Below, piece by piece: positions 18,670 through 28,275 of a stretch of DNA of 64,000 bases (positions are counted from its first letter, which is position 1; each line of letters starts with the position of its first letter). Both the position numbers and the translations under genes were made by a program. The notes beneath the pieces were generated by a model. The model ran no database searches. It was given only the letters and a program-made list of their open reading frames with translations, and was not told where the DNA came from. The DNA is taken from the NCBI GenBank assembly GCA_016210055.1, contig JACQUZ010000041.1, forward strand, positions 52,625 through 116,624. The letters run 5' to 3'. The DNA comes from Deltaproteobacteria bacterium. Its GTDB lineage: Bacteria; Myxococcota_A; Polyangia; Haliangiales; SHYZ01.

Positions 18670-21600
18670 ATGCGAAAGCCAAGTGTTGCCTTTCTAGCCG
18701 GTGTGTTGGGCCTTGCCGCGTGGTTGGGCGCAAGCGTCGTCCACGCACAGTCCGCCACCACTGGCGCAATCCAGGGGACGGTTACGGATGATTCGACCGG
18801 GCAGAAGCTTGCGGGAGTCACCGTTGTCGTAACCTCCCCGTCGCTGCAGGGAACGCAGGAGGAAGTCTCGGATTCGACAGGGCAGTACTACATTGCCAAC
18901 CTGCCTCCGGGAACCTACGAGGTTACCTTCTATTACTCAGAGATCACGGTGCGCCGTCAGAACATCGGCGTAAGCATCGGCAAGGTAACGCCGGTACACG
19001 TGCACCTCGAGACATCGAGGGCAGCGGGCGAGGTCATTACGATCGTTGAGAAGGCGCCTTCAATCGACATCGGGTCGACAAAGCAGGGCGTTACGATCGA
19101 CCAAGAGTACACGAAGAATATCCCGGTGTCGGGACGTACCTTCGCTGACGTGCTCGGCGCCGCGGCAGGTTCGTCGGGCGACTTCCGAGGCGGAACAACG
19201 TTCTCAGGCTCGACTTCGCTCGAGAACAGCTACGTCATCGACGGCCTAAACACCACAAGCCTTACCTACGGAGAGGTCGGCACCGGCCTGCTCACCAATT
19301 TTATCCAGGAGATCGAGGTCATCACCGGTGGCTACGACGCAGAGTTTGGCCGCTCGACAGGCGGCGTGGCCAACGTGATCACCAAGACCGGGTCAAATGA
19401 GTTCCACGGTTCCGCCTGGGCAAATGTGAAGCCGGTTGCGCTGAGCGCGAAGAAGCAGTTCATCAAGGAAGCCGGCTCGGCCATCAACAAGGAATATTTC
19501 GCCGCCTACGACATGGATTTCGGGTTCGATCTCGGCGGCCCCATTATCAAGGACAAGCTCTGGTTCTACGTGGGATACGCGCCGATTTTCCAAAAGGATA
19601 CGGCCGTCCGCAAGGTGTCCATGATGGTGGACCGAGAGAACAACGACAACGATTACTCGGCGAACCCCGACCCGGATTCCAATCCAGCGACCAACCGCAA
19701 GGTTGGCTGCGAGCTCGCCGGTACCTGCGAATCCGACGGCAGGCCAGACGTCATTGACCCGATAACGGGCGAGGCGAAGTTCGAGGAAATCGACCGCAAG
19801 GATCTCGATTACACGCGGATCGGCCATCAAATCATGAGCAAGATCAACTTCGCCGTGAACCCGCAGAACCAGGGGAATATTGGCCTGTTCCTCCACCCGG
19901 AGAGCGGCAACATGCCGCCGCCTACCATGGGGGTCGAAGTGAGCGGCACCCGGGCCGCGACGATCACCGATTACAAGGACTTCACCTCAGACCTTACGGC
20001 GAAGTGGACGTCCAAGGCATTGGAGAACAAGCTCCAGTTCGATTTCACGCTCGGCTGGCATCGGTTCAAGACGGACGAAGAACCCTATCTCGACAAGGTA
20101 GCGCTTCCCGGCAATACGTCCGCGTCGAACAACGACACGCCCCGCATCAACGCCTTCAATCGCGGTGATTACCTCACTCTTGGGAACGTGGGTCGGTACG
20201 GCAACGAGGAAAGCGCCACCGTGCTGCAGTTCTGCACCGACCGGGAAGACGACCCAACCATTGCAGATCCGTTCCCCGGCATCCAGAACTGCCCGGTGAC
20301 CTCCTACCGCTTGGGTGGCAGAGGATTCCTCGAAGACAACATCGAGAATCGCTATGTCGCTGGCGCGGTGATCACCAATCGTCAGAAGCTCGCAGGCCAC
20401 CATGAGTTCAAGTTCGGTGGCGACCTCGAGCTCAACTCGCTCGAGTCGGTGCGCATGTACACGGGCGGCAAGTACACCGAGGTCGACGCCGCTACCGGCA
20501 AGCTCTACAGCTTTGTCACTCCGACCGACCAGGGAACGGGCATCTGCGCCTATGTCGATGAAGACGGCGACGGCGTTCGCGAAACGCCCGTCAAGTGCAA
20601 TTTCTTGGATGAGCTTTCAGCAGCGGGTGCAACGATCAACTATGCGGCTTTTGTTCAGGACAAGTGGCAGATCCTCCCCAACTTGACGGTGAAGGCGGGA
20701 CTGCGTTGGGAGCAGCAGGTCGTCAAGAATTCCGACATCGTCGAGGAGGCGACGGGCAAAGAGGACGCCATGAACCTCAAGAACCTCATTTCGCCGCGCG
20801 TGGGCGTCCTCTACGACTGGACGAAGGAGGGGCGGTCGAGGATTTATGCGAACTATGGACGGTTCTACGAGTCCGTGCCCATGGACATCAACAACCGAGC
20901 CTTCGGTGGCGAATCCCAGAACGTAGTCACCTACGGCTGGGATAAGAAACAATGCGGCGGCCCGGTGATGGATGACAGCGGCAAGATAAGCGTGCTTCCG
21001 GGCAATCCGGCGAGCTGTCCAGCTGAGCTCCCTGCGGGCAAGGGCGCGACCAACTTTGGCGGATCAGGGACCGAGGTCGCTCCTGGCATTGGCTCGCAGT
21101 TCCTCGACGAGGTCGTGCTCGGCCTGGAATACGAAGTTCTCGCCGACCTGAACCTCGGCGTGTCGTACCAGAATCGGCGACTCGGTCGGGTTATCGAGGA
21201 CGTGTCGCCCGACGGCGCGCACACGTACCTCATCGCCAATCCGGGTGAGTTCGACGAGGGTGAAGAGGCTGCCCTCGAGTCCAAGCTCGCCGCGGCCACC
21301 GACCCCAAGGAGCAGGCGAGCCTGCGCAACCGGCTGATTCTCCTCCGCGGCTTGCGCGAGTTCGACAAGCCGAGCCGCATTTACAACGCGATCCAGTTCA
21401 CTGCGAAGAAGCGCTTCTCCGAGAATTTCTTCGTTCAGGCCTCCTACACCTATTCGCGAACCAAGGGCAACTACGAGGGACTTCTCAACTCGGACAATCG
21501 CCAGGTGGACCCGAACATCTCGTCCGCCTACGACCTCGTGGAGCTCCTTCCAAACCGTGCCGGCGACCTGGCCCAGGATCGTCCGCATCTCTTCAAGCTG

Positions 21601-22074
21601 GACGGCTACTACCGGTTCGACCTGAAAGAAGCGGGGTTGGTCACGCTCGGAACGCGGCTCCGTGCGCAGTCGGGGCGCCCCTTGACCTATCTCGGCACGC
21701 ACCCGCTCTATGGGGCCGAGGAATCCTACATCCTGCCCCGCGGGTTGGCAGGCCGCACGCCAATGCACACCTCGGCTGACTTGCACTTGGCCTATGGACG
21801 TGGGCTCAGCAAGGACATGAAGCTCGAGGTCTTCATGGACCTGTTCAACCTGTTTAATCGGCAGACGGCGAGCAGCCAGGACCAGGAGTACACCCAGGAC
21901 AGCGTGGCGCCCGTGGTCGGTGGCACCATCGATGACCTGAAGTACCTCAAGCGCCTGGACGACGAGACCATGTCGGAGTCGGGCGGCACGGCCCGCAAGC
22001 TGGCGAACTTCAGCAACCCCACGCAGAGGTTTGCTCCGTTCGGCGCCCGCTTGGGCCTCGCCCTGACGTTCTAG
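18670..22074 (+). CDS. Oar-like TonB-dependent outer-membrane receptor
   Basis: 1,134 residues from ATG 18670 (GAGGAGA upstream). Signal peptide ending near AHA-Q, an N-terminal carboxypeptidase-regulatory-like domain (TGAIQGTVTDDSTGQKLAG...NLPPGTYEVTFYY, about 30-120), a plug domain (about 130-250, with NSYVIDGLNTTSLTYG and the EIEVITGGYDAEFGRSTGGVAN segment) and a large beta-barrel ending in the expected C-terminal Phe (LGLALTF). This architecture matches the Oar-type receptors of Myxococcus, where Oar is needed for development and for export of the PopC protease. Together with tonB-exbB-exbD it forms a complete energised system; cargo is unknown. Confidence 0.92.
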   Translation: MRKPSVAFLAGVLGLAAWLGASVVHAQSATTGAIQGTVTDDSTGQKLAGVTVVVTSPSLQGTQEEVSDSTGQYYIANLPPGTYEVTFYYSEITVRRQNIGVSIGKVTPVHVHLETSRAAGEVITIVEKAPSIDIGSTKQGVTIDQEYTKNIPVSGRTFADVLGAAAGSSGDFRGGTTFSGSTSLENSYVIDGLNTTSLTYGEVGTGLLTNFIQEIEVITGGYDAEFGRSTGGVANVITKTGSNEFHGSAWANVKPVALSAKKQFIKEAGSAINKEYFAAYDMDFGFDLGGPIIKDKLWFYVGYAPIFQKDTAVRKVSMMVDRENNDNDYSANPDPDSNPATNRKVGCELAGTCESDGRPDVIDPITGEAKFEEIDRKDLDYTRIGHQIMSKINFAVNPQNQGNIGLFLHPESGNMPPPTMGVEVSGTRAATITDYKDFTSDLTAKWTSKALENKLQFDFTLGWHRFKTDEEPYLDKVALPGNTSASNNDTPRINAFNRGDYLTLGNVGRYGNEESATVLQFCTDREDDPTIADPFPGIQNCPVTSYRLGGRGFLEDNIENRYVAGAVITNRQKLAGHHEFKFGGDLELNSLESVRMYTGGKYTEVDAATGKLYSFVTPTDQGTGICAYVDEDGDGVRETPVKCNFLDELSAAGATINYAAFVQDKWQILPNLTVKAGLRWEQQVVKNSDIVEEATGKEDAMNLKNLISPRVGVLYDWTKEGRSRIYANYGRFYESVPMDINNRAFGGESQNVVTYGWDKKQCGGPVMDDSGKISVLPGNPASCPAELPAGKGATNFGGSGTEVAPGIGSQFLDEVVLGLEYEVLADLNLGVSYQNRRLGRVIEDVSPDGAHTYLIANPGEFDEGEEAALESKLAAATDPKEQASLRNRLILLRGLREFDKPSRIYNAIQFTAKKRFSENFFVQASYTYSRTKGNYEGLLNSDNRQVDPNISSAYDLVELLPNRAGDLAQDRPHLFKLDGYYRFDLKEAGLVTLGTRLRAQSGRPLTYLGTHPLYGAEESYILPRGLAGRTPMHTSADLHLAYGRGLSKDMKLEVFMDLFNLFNRQTASSQDQEYTQDSVAPVVGGTIDDLKYLKRLDDETMSESGGTARKLANFSNPTQRFAPFGARLGLALTF

Positions 22075-22199
22075 GTCGTCCGGGCGTTCCCGCTAGCCCA
22101 CTCTCTTCATTCTCTCTTCTCACCTAGGCTATCCTCGGCATTGCATCCCAGGGCCCTTCGGTTCTAGGATGCGAGCCGCTTGCGATAGAGGAGCCGAAG

Positions 22200-22655
22200 G
22201 TGAGCCTAAAGCGTTCAAACACATCAATTGGGGGAATGCCGCGCCAACCAGACGCGTCCTCGGCCAAGATCGATCGCCAGGACCTCTGGGATGAGCTGCA
22301 AGAGCGTGCCTCGAGCAACGAGCCTTTCACACCTCAAGACATCGCCCTGGCCATGGGCTCGCCGGAGCCCGCAGTCGCCAAGGCGCTGCTCACCCTGGCG
22401 TATGAGCGATTGCTCGAAAAGGTGGAGGCCGGACGTTATCGTGCCGGTAGCCTAGCCTCGGCCAGCCAGGCCGATTTCAACAAGGCGCTGGCCGCACGGA
22501 TTGATCCCAAGCGGCAGCAGGCAGAGACCGAAATCGAGCGCTTGAAGAAGAACAACGACGAAATGCGCCGTCGCCTGCTGGAGGCGGTGGCCGACCGCGA
22601 CCGCTTCATGGCGCTCCTGAAAAAGCATGGTATCGATCCGGCCGAGGTACCTTAG
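22200..22655 (+). CDS. Small winged-helix-like/coiled-coil protein
   Basis: 151 residues from GTG 22200, which has AGAGGAG seven bases upstream; an ATG at 22236 is possible but has GGGGGA with no spacing. Residues about 25-90 look like a winged-helix module (LWDELQERASSNEPFTPQDIALAMGSPEPAVAKALLTLAYERLLEKVEAGRY), followed by a coiled coil (about 105-145). No catalytic motif. It could be a small DNA-binding regulator. It is 31 nt upstream of the helicase gene and its first residues (TSIGG) resemble those of the 8157 gene. Confidence 0.68.
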   Translation: MSLKRSNTSIGGMPRQPDASSAKIDRQDLWDELQERASSNEPFTPQDIALAMGSPEPAVAKALLTLAYERLLEKVEAGRYRAGSLASASQADFNKALAARIDPKRQQAETEIERLKKNNDEMRRRLLEAVADRDRFMALLKKHGIDPAEVP

Positions 22656-22686
22656 CGGTCCTCGGGCCTTTTAGGACGTTCCCCTC

Positions 22687-24894
22687 TTGCAGCACGCCCT
22701 GTCAGATCTCAATCTCGAGCAGCGCGCCGCGGTCCTGCATGGCGATGGGCCTATCCTCGTCTTGGCGGGCGCCGGCAGCGGCAAGACCCGCGTTATCACG
22801 CATCGGATCGCACGCCTCATCGACGACGGTGCGTCTCCCCGCGAGCTCTTGGCGGTAACTTTCACCAACAAGGCCGCCGGGGAGATGCGTGAGCGGCTGA
22901 TCCAGCTCGTCGGGGACCGGGCGTGGGAGATGTGGATCGGTACGTTCCACTCGACGTGCGCCCGCCTCTTGCGCCAACACGCCGAGCACGCGGGTCTCTC
23001 GCGCGATTTCACGATTTTCGACGACGATGACCAGAAGCGGGTTGTCACGCAGCTCCTCAAGGAGCTGAACGTGTCCGATCGCATCACTCCGCGGGGCGTG
23101 CTCGCCCGCATTGATCGGGCGAAGAACGCCGGCGAGGATCTCACGCGCTTGCCTGCTCGGGACTACGTGGACGACGTCGCGAGGCGAGTCTACCCCCTGT
23201 ACACGGCCCGTCTCGCGCGGGAGAACGCGGTCGACTTTAACGACCTTCTACTCAAGGTCCTCCGGCTCCTGGAACTGCCAGGGCTCGGCGAGTCGCTTTC
23301 CCGGCGCTTTTCCCATGTCCTCGTTGACGAGTTCCAAGACACGAACCGCGTGCAATACCGCCTCGTGCGGCACCTTGCGCGCGGCACCAGCAACCTCTGC
23401 GTCGTGGGGGACGACGACCAGTCCATCTACAGCTGGCGGGGGGCGGAGCCGAGGAACTTGCTCGAGTTCGATCGGGATTTCCCCTCGGCAAGGGTCATCA
23501 AGCTCGAGCGCAACTACCGCTCGAGCGGCCACGTCCTTGCCGCGGCCAATGCGGTCATCGCCAAGAATCCTTGTCGTCACGACAAGGCCCTGTGGACCGA
23601 TCGGGATGCAGGAGAGCCGATCCTTCTCGAGGAATGCCACGATGAGCGCGCCGAGGCAGAGTTCGTCGCGAGCGCCATCCAGGGACTTCGTGCCGTCGAG
23701 AACCGCACGCATGGCGACATGGCCATCCTGTATCGGACCCACGCCCAGTCGCGCGTCCTCGAGGAATCGCTTAGGGCCGCCCGGATCCCGTATCGCATCA
23801 TCGGGGGCGTGTCCTTCTTCCAGCGCCGGGAAGTGAAAGACATCACCGAGTACCTGCGGCTCATCGTCAATCCCCACGCCGATACGGCGTTCGAGCGGAT
23901 TGTCAATGTCCCCACGCGAGGGATCGGCGACACGACCCTCGATCGGATCCGCGGACACGCGGTGACCGGCGGCCTCTCACTCTTGGAAGCGGCGCGAAGC
24001 TGTGCGGCTGGGGCTGCCTCGGCCTTGGGGCCGCAGGCACGGCGCAAGGTGGAGTCCTTCGTAGAGCTCATGGACAGCCTCCGCGCCACCGTGTCTTCTC
24101 GGGCCCGAGTGTCGGAAATCCTCGCCCAAGTGATCGAGCGCACCGGGTACGCCGAGCGCCTGGAAATCGAAGACAAGATCGACGGTCCCGAGAGGCTGCG
24201 CAACCTGCACGAGCTCGTCGCAGCGGCAGCGGCATGCGACGACGAGGCGGGACCCGAAGCGACTCCCGCCGGCTTCCTCGAGAGGGTAGCGCTCGTCGCA
24301 TCGGCCGATGACAAGGACGGTCGTCAGGGGGACGCCGTGACGCTGATGACGATCCACGCCGCCAAGGGGCTCGAGTTTAGCGTCGTGTTCCTGGCGGGCC
24401 TTGAGGAGGGGGTTTTCCCAGCGCTCCGCGGCGACGGTGACCTGGACCATGAACTGCAAGAGGAGCGCCGATTGGCCTACGTGGCGATCACCCGAGCGCG
24501 GGATCGACTGGTCTTCTCCCACGCCCGGACGCGGCGCACCTACGACGAGATCCGTCGGAACGAGCCCAGCCGGTTCATATTCGACGTGCCCAAGGAATGC
24601 CTGGCGGTACGGGCACGTCCGGCTGCCCGGCGACCTGATCTCGCGGACCGCCGGCACGAGCGACGCAGCATGGACGACGTGGATCAGACCCCTGCCTTCG
24701 AGGAGCCCATCTACATCCTCGACGACGAGGGAGAGGATCCCGTGTTCCCACCCGGTGCAAGGGTGCGCCACAAGATCTTTGGCATTGGGCAGGTTCAGGA
24801 GGGGAGCGGGCGCGGCCCAGATCGGAAGCTCACCATCCAGTTCCCAGGCCACGGCAAAAAGACCATCGTGGCGCGGTTCGTCGAGAAGGTGTAG
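22687..24894 (+). CDS. pcrA: UvrD/PcrA-type superfamily I DNA helicase
   Basis: 735 residues; TTG start 22687 is the only plausible start and leads straight into the Q-motif LNLEQRAAV. SF1 helicase motifs in order: Walker A GAGSGKT (28-34), Ia TFTNKAA, II DEFQDTN, III GDDDQSIYSWRGA, IV (TYRTHAQSR), V (TIHAAKGLEFSVVFLAGLEEG) and VI (EERRLAYVAITRA). C-terminal tail ends with a KIFGIGQVQEG module like the PcrA RNA-polymerase-binding Tudor fold. It unwinds DNA 3'-5' in nucleotide excision and mismatch repair and displaces RecA. Whether it is UvrD or PcrA in the narrow sense is a naming matter. Confidence 0.95.
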   Translation: MQHALSDLNLEQRAAVLHGDGPILVLAGAGSGKTRVITHRIARLIDDGASPRELLAVTFTNKAAGEMRERLIQLVGDRAWEMWIGTFHSTCARLLRQHAEHAGLSRDFTIFDDDDQKRVVTQLLKELNVSDRITPRGVLARIDRAKNAGEDLTRLPARDYVDDVARRVYPLYTARLARENAVDFNDLLLKVLRLLELPGLGESLSRRFSHVLVDEFQDTNRVQYRLVRHLARGTSNLCVVGDDDQSIYSWRGAEPRNLLEFDRDFPSARVIKLERNYRSSGHVLAAANAVIAKNPCRHDKALWTDRDAGEPILLEECHDERAEAEFVASAIQGLRAVENRTHGDMAILYRTHAQSRVLEESLRAARIPYRIIGGVSFFQRREVKDITEYLRLIVNPHADTAFERIVNVPTRGIGDTTLDRIRGHAVTGGLSLLEAARSCAAGAASALGPQARRKVESFVELMDSLRATVSSRARVSEILAQVIERTGYAERLEIEDKIDGPERLRNLHELVAAAAACDDEAGPEATPAGFLERVALVASADDKDGRQGDAVTLMTIHAAKGLEFSVVFLAGLEEGVFPALRGDGDLDHELQEERRLAYVAITRARDRLVFSHARTRRTYDEIRRNEPSRFIFDVPKECLAVRARPAARRPDLADRRHERRSMDDVDQTPAFEEPIYILDDEGEDPVFPPGARVRHKIFGIGQVQEGSGRGPDRKLTIQFPGHGKKTIVARFVEKV

Positions 24895-24899
24895 GCGCG

Positions 24900-25187
24900 C
24901 TACTTCTTGGCTTGGCTTTTTTGCGAGTCGATGAACTTGATGCGAAGATCGTAAAGCAGGCTCATGATGAGCTTGTCCTCGGCCTCATCGCGGTTCCCGT
25001 CGGTCTTCCGTTCGAGCATGGCGATGATGTCGATGGTCTGCTTGGCAAGGGGAAGGTTGATCTCGGGTTTTCCCGTTCCGGGATCGGCCATCTCTCCCAG
25101 GTGGATGAGCGCTGATGAGCCCAGGGAGAGCAAGAACGTGGCGAAGTCGATGTCCGGGAGGGCTTGACGCGCCTCGCTGTCGCTCAT
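24900..25187 (-). CDS. DUF1844 domain protein
   Basis: 95 residues, minus strand, between two plus-strand operons. Matches the DUF1844 pattern: IDFATFLLSLGSSALIHLGEMADP, followed by NLPLAKQTIDIIAMLERKTDGN and LYDLRIKFID. The family is common in Deltaproteobacteria and related phyla; function unknown. The start ATG MSDSEARQ at 25187 is the only one. Its stop lies 5 bases from the converging helicase stop. Confidence 0.85.
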   Translation of the reverse strand: MSDSEARQALPDIDFATFLLSLGSSALIHLGEMADPGTGKPEINLPLAKQTIDIIAMLERKTDGNRDEAEDKLIMSLLYDLRIKFIDSQKSQAKK

Positions 25188-25335
25188 GGGTGCAGGCTAC
25201 CACGGTTTTTTCGGAGTTCGACCCGCCGGGCGATGGGCCGAGATTTTTTTTCGTCCACGGGAATGCAAAGGCCAGCTCCGCAAGTTGTACCCTCGGACCC
25301 GGCGTGCTAGACCGGGGCGGGGACCAGAGGAACTC

Positions 25336-26331
25336 ATGCAACCAACGTTTGATGTTAAGGCGGTCAATGAGCTCGTCCAGCAGGAAAGCGCATTTGTGGA
25401 CCGTATCATGGCAGAGGTGGGAAAGGTCATCATCGGCCAGAGGTACATGGTGGAGCGGGTGATCATCGGCCTTCTTACGGGTGGCCACGTTCTTCTTGAA
25501 GGAGTGCCCGGCCTCGCAAAGACCCTGACTGTGAAAACGCTCGCCGACACCCTTCATGCCCGCTTCCAGCGCATTCAGTTCACTCCCGACCTGCTCCCGG
25601 CGGACATCGTCGGCACGACGATTTACAACATGCAGTCCGGCGAGTTCACGGCCAAGCGTGGCCCAGTATTCGCGAACTTGGTCTTGGCAGACGAGATCAA
25701 CCGTGCTCCCGCCAAGGTTCAGTCCGCCCTCCTTGAAGCCATGCAGGAGCGCCAGGTCACCATTGGCGACGACACGTATCGCCTCCCTGATCCGTTCCTG
25801 GTCATGGCCACGCAGAACCCCATCGAGCAAGAGGGGACGTACGCGCTCCCCGAGGCGCAGCTCGACCGGTTCATGCTCATGATCAAGGTAGGTTACCCGA
25901 CGAAGACAGAGGAGCGCGAGATCATGGACCGGATGACCTCGCCAGTCCCCGTGAGCGTGACTCGCGTCTCGGGCCTCGAGGAAGTCCTTGCGGCCCGCCG
26001 CGTCATCGGCCAGGTCTACATCGACGAAAAAATCCGCGACTACATCGTCAACGTCACCCACGCGACGCGCGAGCCACGCCTGCACGGGCTGTCCGAGCTC
26101 GCCGATTTCATCGAATACGGCGCGTCGCCGCGTGCTTCGATATTCTTGAACTTGGCGTCCCGAGCGCATGCCTTCCTGCGCCACCGCGGCTATGTCACCC
26201 CTGAGGACGTCAAGGCGGTGGGGCCGGACATCTTGCGCCATCGCATCGTCCTCACCTACGAAGCAGAGGCAGAGGAAATCACGGCCGAGGACATCATTCG
26301 CCGGCTGTTCGAGCACGTGGAGGTCCCGTAG
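25336..26331 (+). CDS. MoxR-family AAA+ ATPase
   Basis: 331 residues from ATG 25336 (GAGGA five bases upstream; upstream open frame has no family match). Walker A GVPGLAKTL (about 55-63), Walker B VLADEINRAPAKVQSALLEAM, sensor I MATQNPIEQEGTYALPEAQLDRF and the C-terminal AAA lid. MoxR proteins act as chaperone-like ATPases for cofactor insertion or complex assembly and almost always precede DUF58/VWA genes, as here. First gene of the Bat operon; next gene 3 nt downstream. Confidence 0.95.
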   Translation: MQPTFDVKAVNELVQQESAFVDRIMAEVGKVIIGQRYMVERVIIGLLTGGHVLLEGVPGLAKTLTVKTLADTLHARFQRIQFTPDLLPADIVGTTIYNMQSGEFTAKRGPVFANLVLADEINRAPAKVQSALLEAMQERQVTIGDDTYRLPDPFLVMATQNPIEQEGTYALPEAQLDRFMLMIKVGYPTKTEEREIMDRMTSPVPVSVTRVSGLEEVLAARRVIGQVYIDEKIRDYIVNVTHATREPRLHGLSELADFIEYGASPRASIFLNLASRAHAFLRHRGYVTPEDVKAVGPDILRHRIVLTYEAEAEEITAEDIIRRLFEHVEVP

Positions 26332-26334
26332 GAA

Positions 26335-27237
26335 ATGTCGAAGGGCGAGCGCTCGCAGAGCACCACGAGAGAACTGCTCAAGAAGATCCGCAAGATCGAG
26401 ATCTATACGAGCAAGCTCGTCAACGACAAGCTCGCCGGCCAGTACCAATCGGTGTTCAAGGGGCGGGGCATGGCATTCTCCGAGGTGCGTCAGTATCAGC
26501 CCGGGGACGACGTGCGGATCATTGACTGGAACGTCTCGGCGCGCATGAACGAGCCGTTCGTGAAGCTGTTCGTCGAGGAGCGGGAAATGACGGTCATGCT
26601 CCTCGTCGACATGAGCGCGTCCGGTCGTTTCGGCTCCCTGGCCCAGTCGAAGCGGGACCTGGCCGCCGAGGTCGCGGCCCTTGTAGCGTTTTCTGCCATC
26701 AAGAACAACGACAGGGTAGGGCTCATCGTGTTCACGGACCGGGTGGAGCTGTTCGTGCCTCCGAAAAAAGGAAAGAAGCACGTCCTCCGCGTCATCAGCG
26801 AGATTCTCACCTTCGAGCCCGCATCGCCCCTCACCGACATTCGCGCTGGACTGGAATACCTGGGCAAGATCGCGCGTCGTCGGAGCGTCGCTTTCTTGGT
26901 GACCGATTTCCTCGCCGAGGGGTGGGCCCACGCCTTGCGCGTCGCGTCCCGCAAGCATGACCTTATCCCCGTGGTGATCGGCGATCCCATGGAGGAAAAG
27001 CTCCCTCGCCTGGGGCTCGTCAACTTCGAGGACTTCGAGACCGGGCAGGTGTTCGAGTTCGATACGAGCGGCGCCGAGTCTCGGCAGCATGCTCAGCTGG
27101 TGAAGCGCCGGCGAGAAGAGCGAGAGCAGCTGCTCAAGCGGCTGAAGATCGACTTCGTGAACGTGCGCACCGATCGTCCGTATGTCGATGCGCTCGTCTC
27201 CTTCTTCCGCGCGCGCGAAAGGCGCTTGCGGCACTAG
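26335..27237 (+). CDS. DUF58 domain protein with VWA-like fold
   Basis: 300 residues. Contains the DUF58 signature GMAFSEVRQYQPGDDVRIIDWNVSARMNEPFVKLFVEER, followed by a MIDAS-like metal site DMSASG (about residue 90). DUF58 proteins are the usual partners of MoxR ATPases. Start ATG lies 3 nt after the MoxR stop, so the two are co-translated. Function in bacteria is mostly inferred from operon context (aerotolerance/envelope stress). Confidence 0.93.
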   Translation: MSKGERSQSTTRELLKKIRKIEIYTSKLVNDKLAGQYQSVFKGRGMAFSEVRQYQPGDDVRIIDWNVSARMNEPFVKLFVEEREMTVMLLVDMSASGRFGSLAQSKRDLAAEVAALVAFSAIKNNDRVGLIVFTDRVELFVPPKKGKKHVLRVISEILTFEPASPLTDIRAGLEYLGKIARRRSVAFLVTDFLAEGWAHALRVASRKHDLIPVVIGDPMEEKLPRLGLVNFEDFETGQVFEFDTSGAESRQHAQLVKRRREEREQLLKRLKIDFVNVRTDRPYVDALVSFFRARERRLRH

Positions 27238-27240
27238 GCC

Positions 27241-28275
27241 ATGCTGCTCAAGTCAACGCCCTTTGCTCTTATCCTTGTCTCGCACCTCGTGGCGGGGGCG
27301 GTGTCCGCTCAGCGCGCGCCTTCATCTCCAGGGAATTCGGAGGCCCCTGTCGTTACGGCTCGCTCCGAAAAGGGGAAGGCGGAAATCGGGGAACCGTTCC
27401 ACGTGTTCATTACCGTCCTCCATGGCGCGGAGGCAAGCGTCGCGCTGCCCGCTTCACTCCCTCTTGGCGACGCGCTCGGCGAGCTGGATCGGAAGGAAAC
27501 AAGCACACCCCTTGCTGACGGGCGCATCAAGAGGACCTTCGATCTGACGATTGTCGGTTACAAAGTAGGGGCGCAGTCGATCCCGCGCATCCCACTCGCC
27601 TTGAGCGCCGGGAGCAACGCGCGTGAGATCTATAGCGACGCCTTGGCAATTGAGATCCTGTCGGTGGTGGGGCATGGGAGGGAGGAGCTCAAGCCAATCG
27701 CACCCCCGCTTTCGGTGCTGTGGCAGGACTACCACATGGCATGGGTGCTGGGTGCTGTGGTCGGCGGCGGGATTGCGTCGCTTGTGGTTATCCGCTTGGT
27801 CCGGAGGCACCTGCGGAAGCGGCGCGCTCGCGCGGCTACAGCGGCCATGGCCGAGGACAGCCGGCCCCCCGAAGAGATCGCCCTCGACAAGCTTCGGGCA
27901 CTGGCCTCCTCCGGGATCCTCGACGCGGAAGATCGACGACCGATTTACTTCCAGGTCACCGAAGTCGTGCGGGAGTACCTGGGGCGCAGGTTTGGTTTCG
28001 ATGCGCTAGAGGCCACCACCGCCGAGCTTCTCGAGGCCCTCGACCGAAGAGCCCCGTGGCTTCCGGCCCGCCCTGACATCGGGGCCTGGTTTGAGGCCTG
28101 TGATTTCATCAAGTACGCCAAGGTGCCGGCCAGCCGCTTGGAAGCCGAGGACGCGCTGCAAGAGGCCATGGCACTCGTCGAGGCGACACGCCCGCGTCTT
28201 GCGACGGAGATGCCCGAGGTCGCGTCCGATTCCCACCTCCCTCCTTCAGCCGAGGTAGTCGGGCATGGGGGATAG
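27241..28275 (+). CDS. DUF4381-like membrane protein of the Bat operon
   Basis: 344 residues: signal peptide, a periplasmic BatD-like beta domain (about 30-140, RIKRTFDLTIVGYKVGAQSIPRIPLAL), one transmembrane helix (about 163-185) and a cytoplasmic helical domain (about 205-325) with IYFQVTEVVREYLGRRFGFDALEATTAELLEAL, a pattern seen in DUF4381 and similar Bat-cluster proteins. It starts 3 nt after the DUF58 gene, and its stop overlaps batA by 11 nt. A structural role in Bat complex assembly is a fair inference. Confidence 0.78.
   Translation: MLLKSTPFALILVSHLVAGAVSAQRAPSSPGNSEAPVVTARSEKGKAEIGEPFHVFITVLHGAEASVALPASLPLGDALGELDRKETSTPLADGRIKRTFDLTIVGYKVGAQSIPRIPLALSAGSNAREIYSDALAIEILSVVGHGREELKPIAPPLSVLWQDYHMAWVLGAVVGGGIASLVVIRLVRRHLRKRRARAATAAMAEDSRPPEEIALDKLRALASSGILDAEDRRPIYFQVTEVVREYLGRRFGFDALEATTAELLEALDRRAPWLPARPDIGAWFEACDFIKYAKVPASRLEAEDALQEAMALVEATRPRLATEMPEVASDSHLPPSAEVVGHGG

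Noticed and set aside
24985..27234. A 749-codon open frame on the minus strand
   Set aside because: It lies antisense to the MoxR and DUF58 genes and its protein has no recognised domain; the GC-rich third positions of the real genes keep the opposite frame open.
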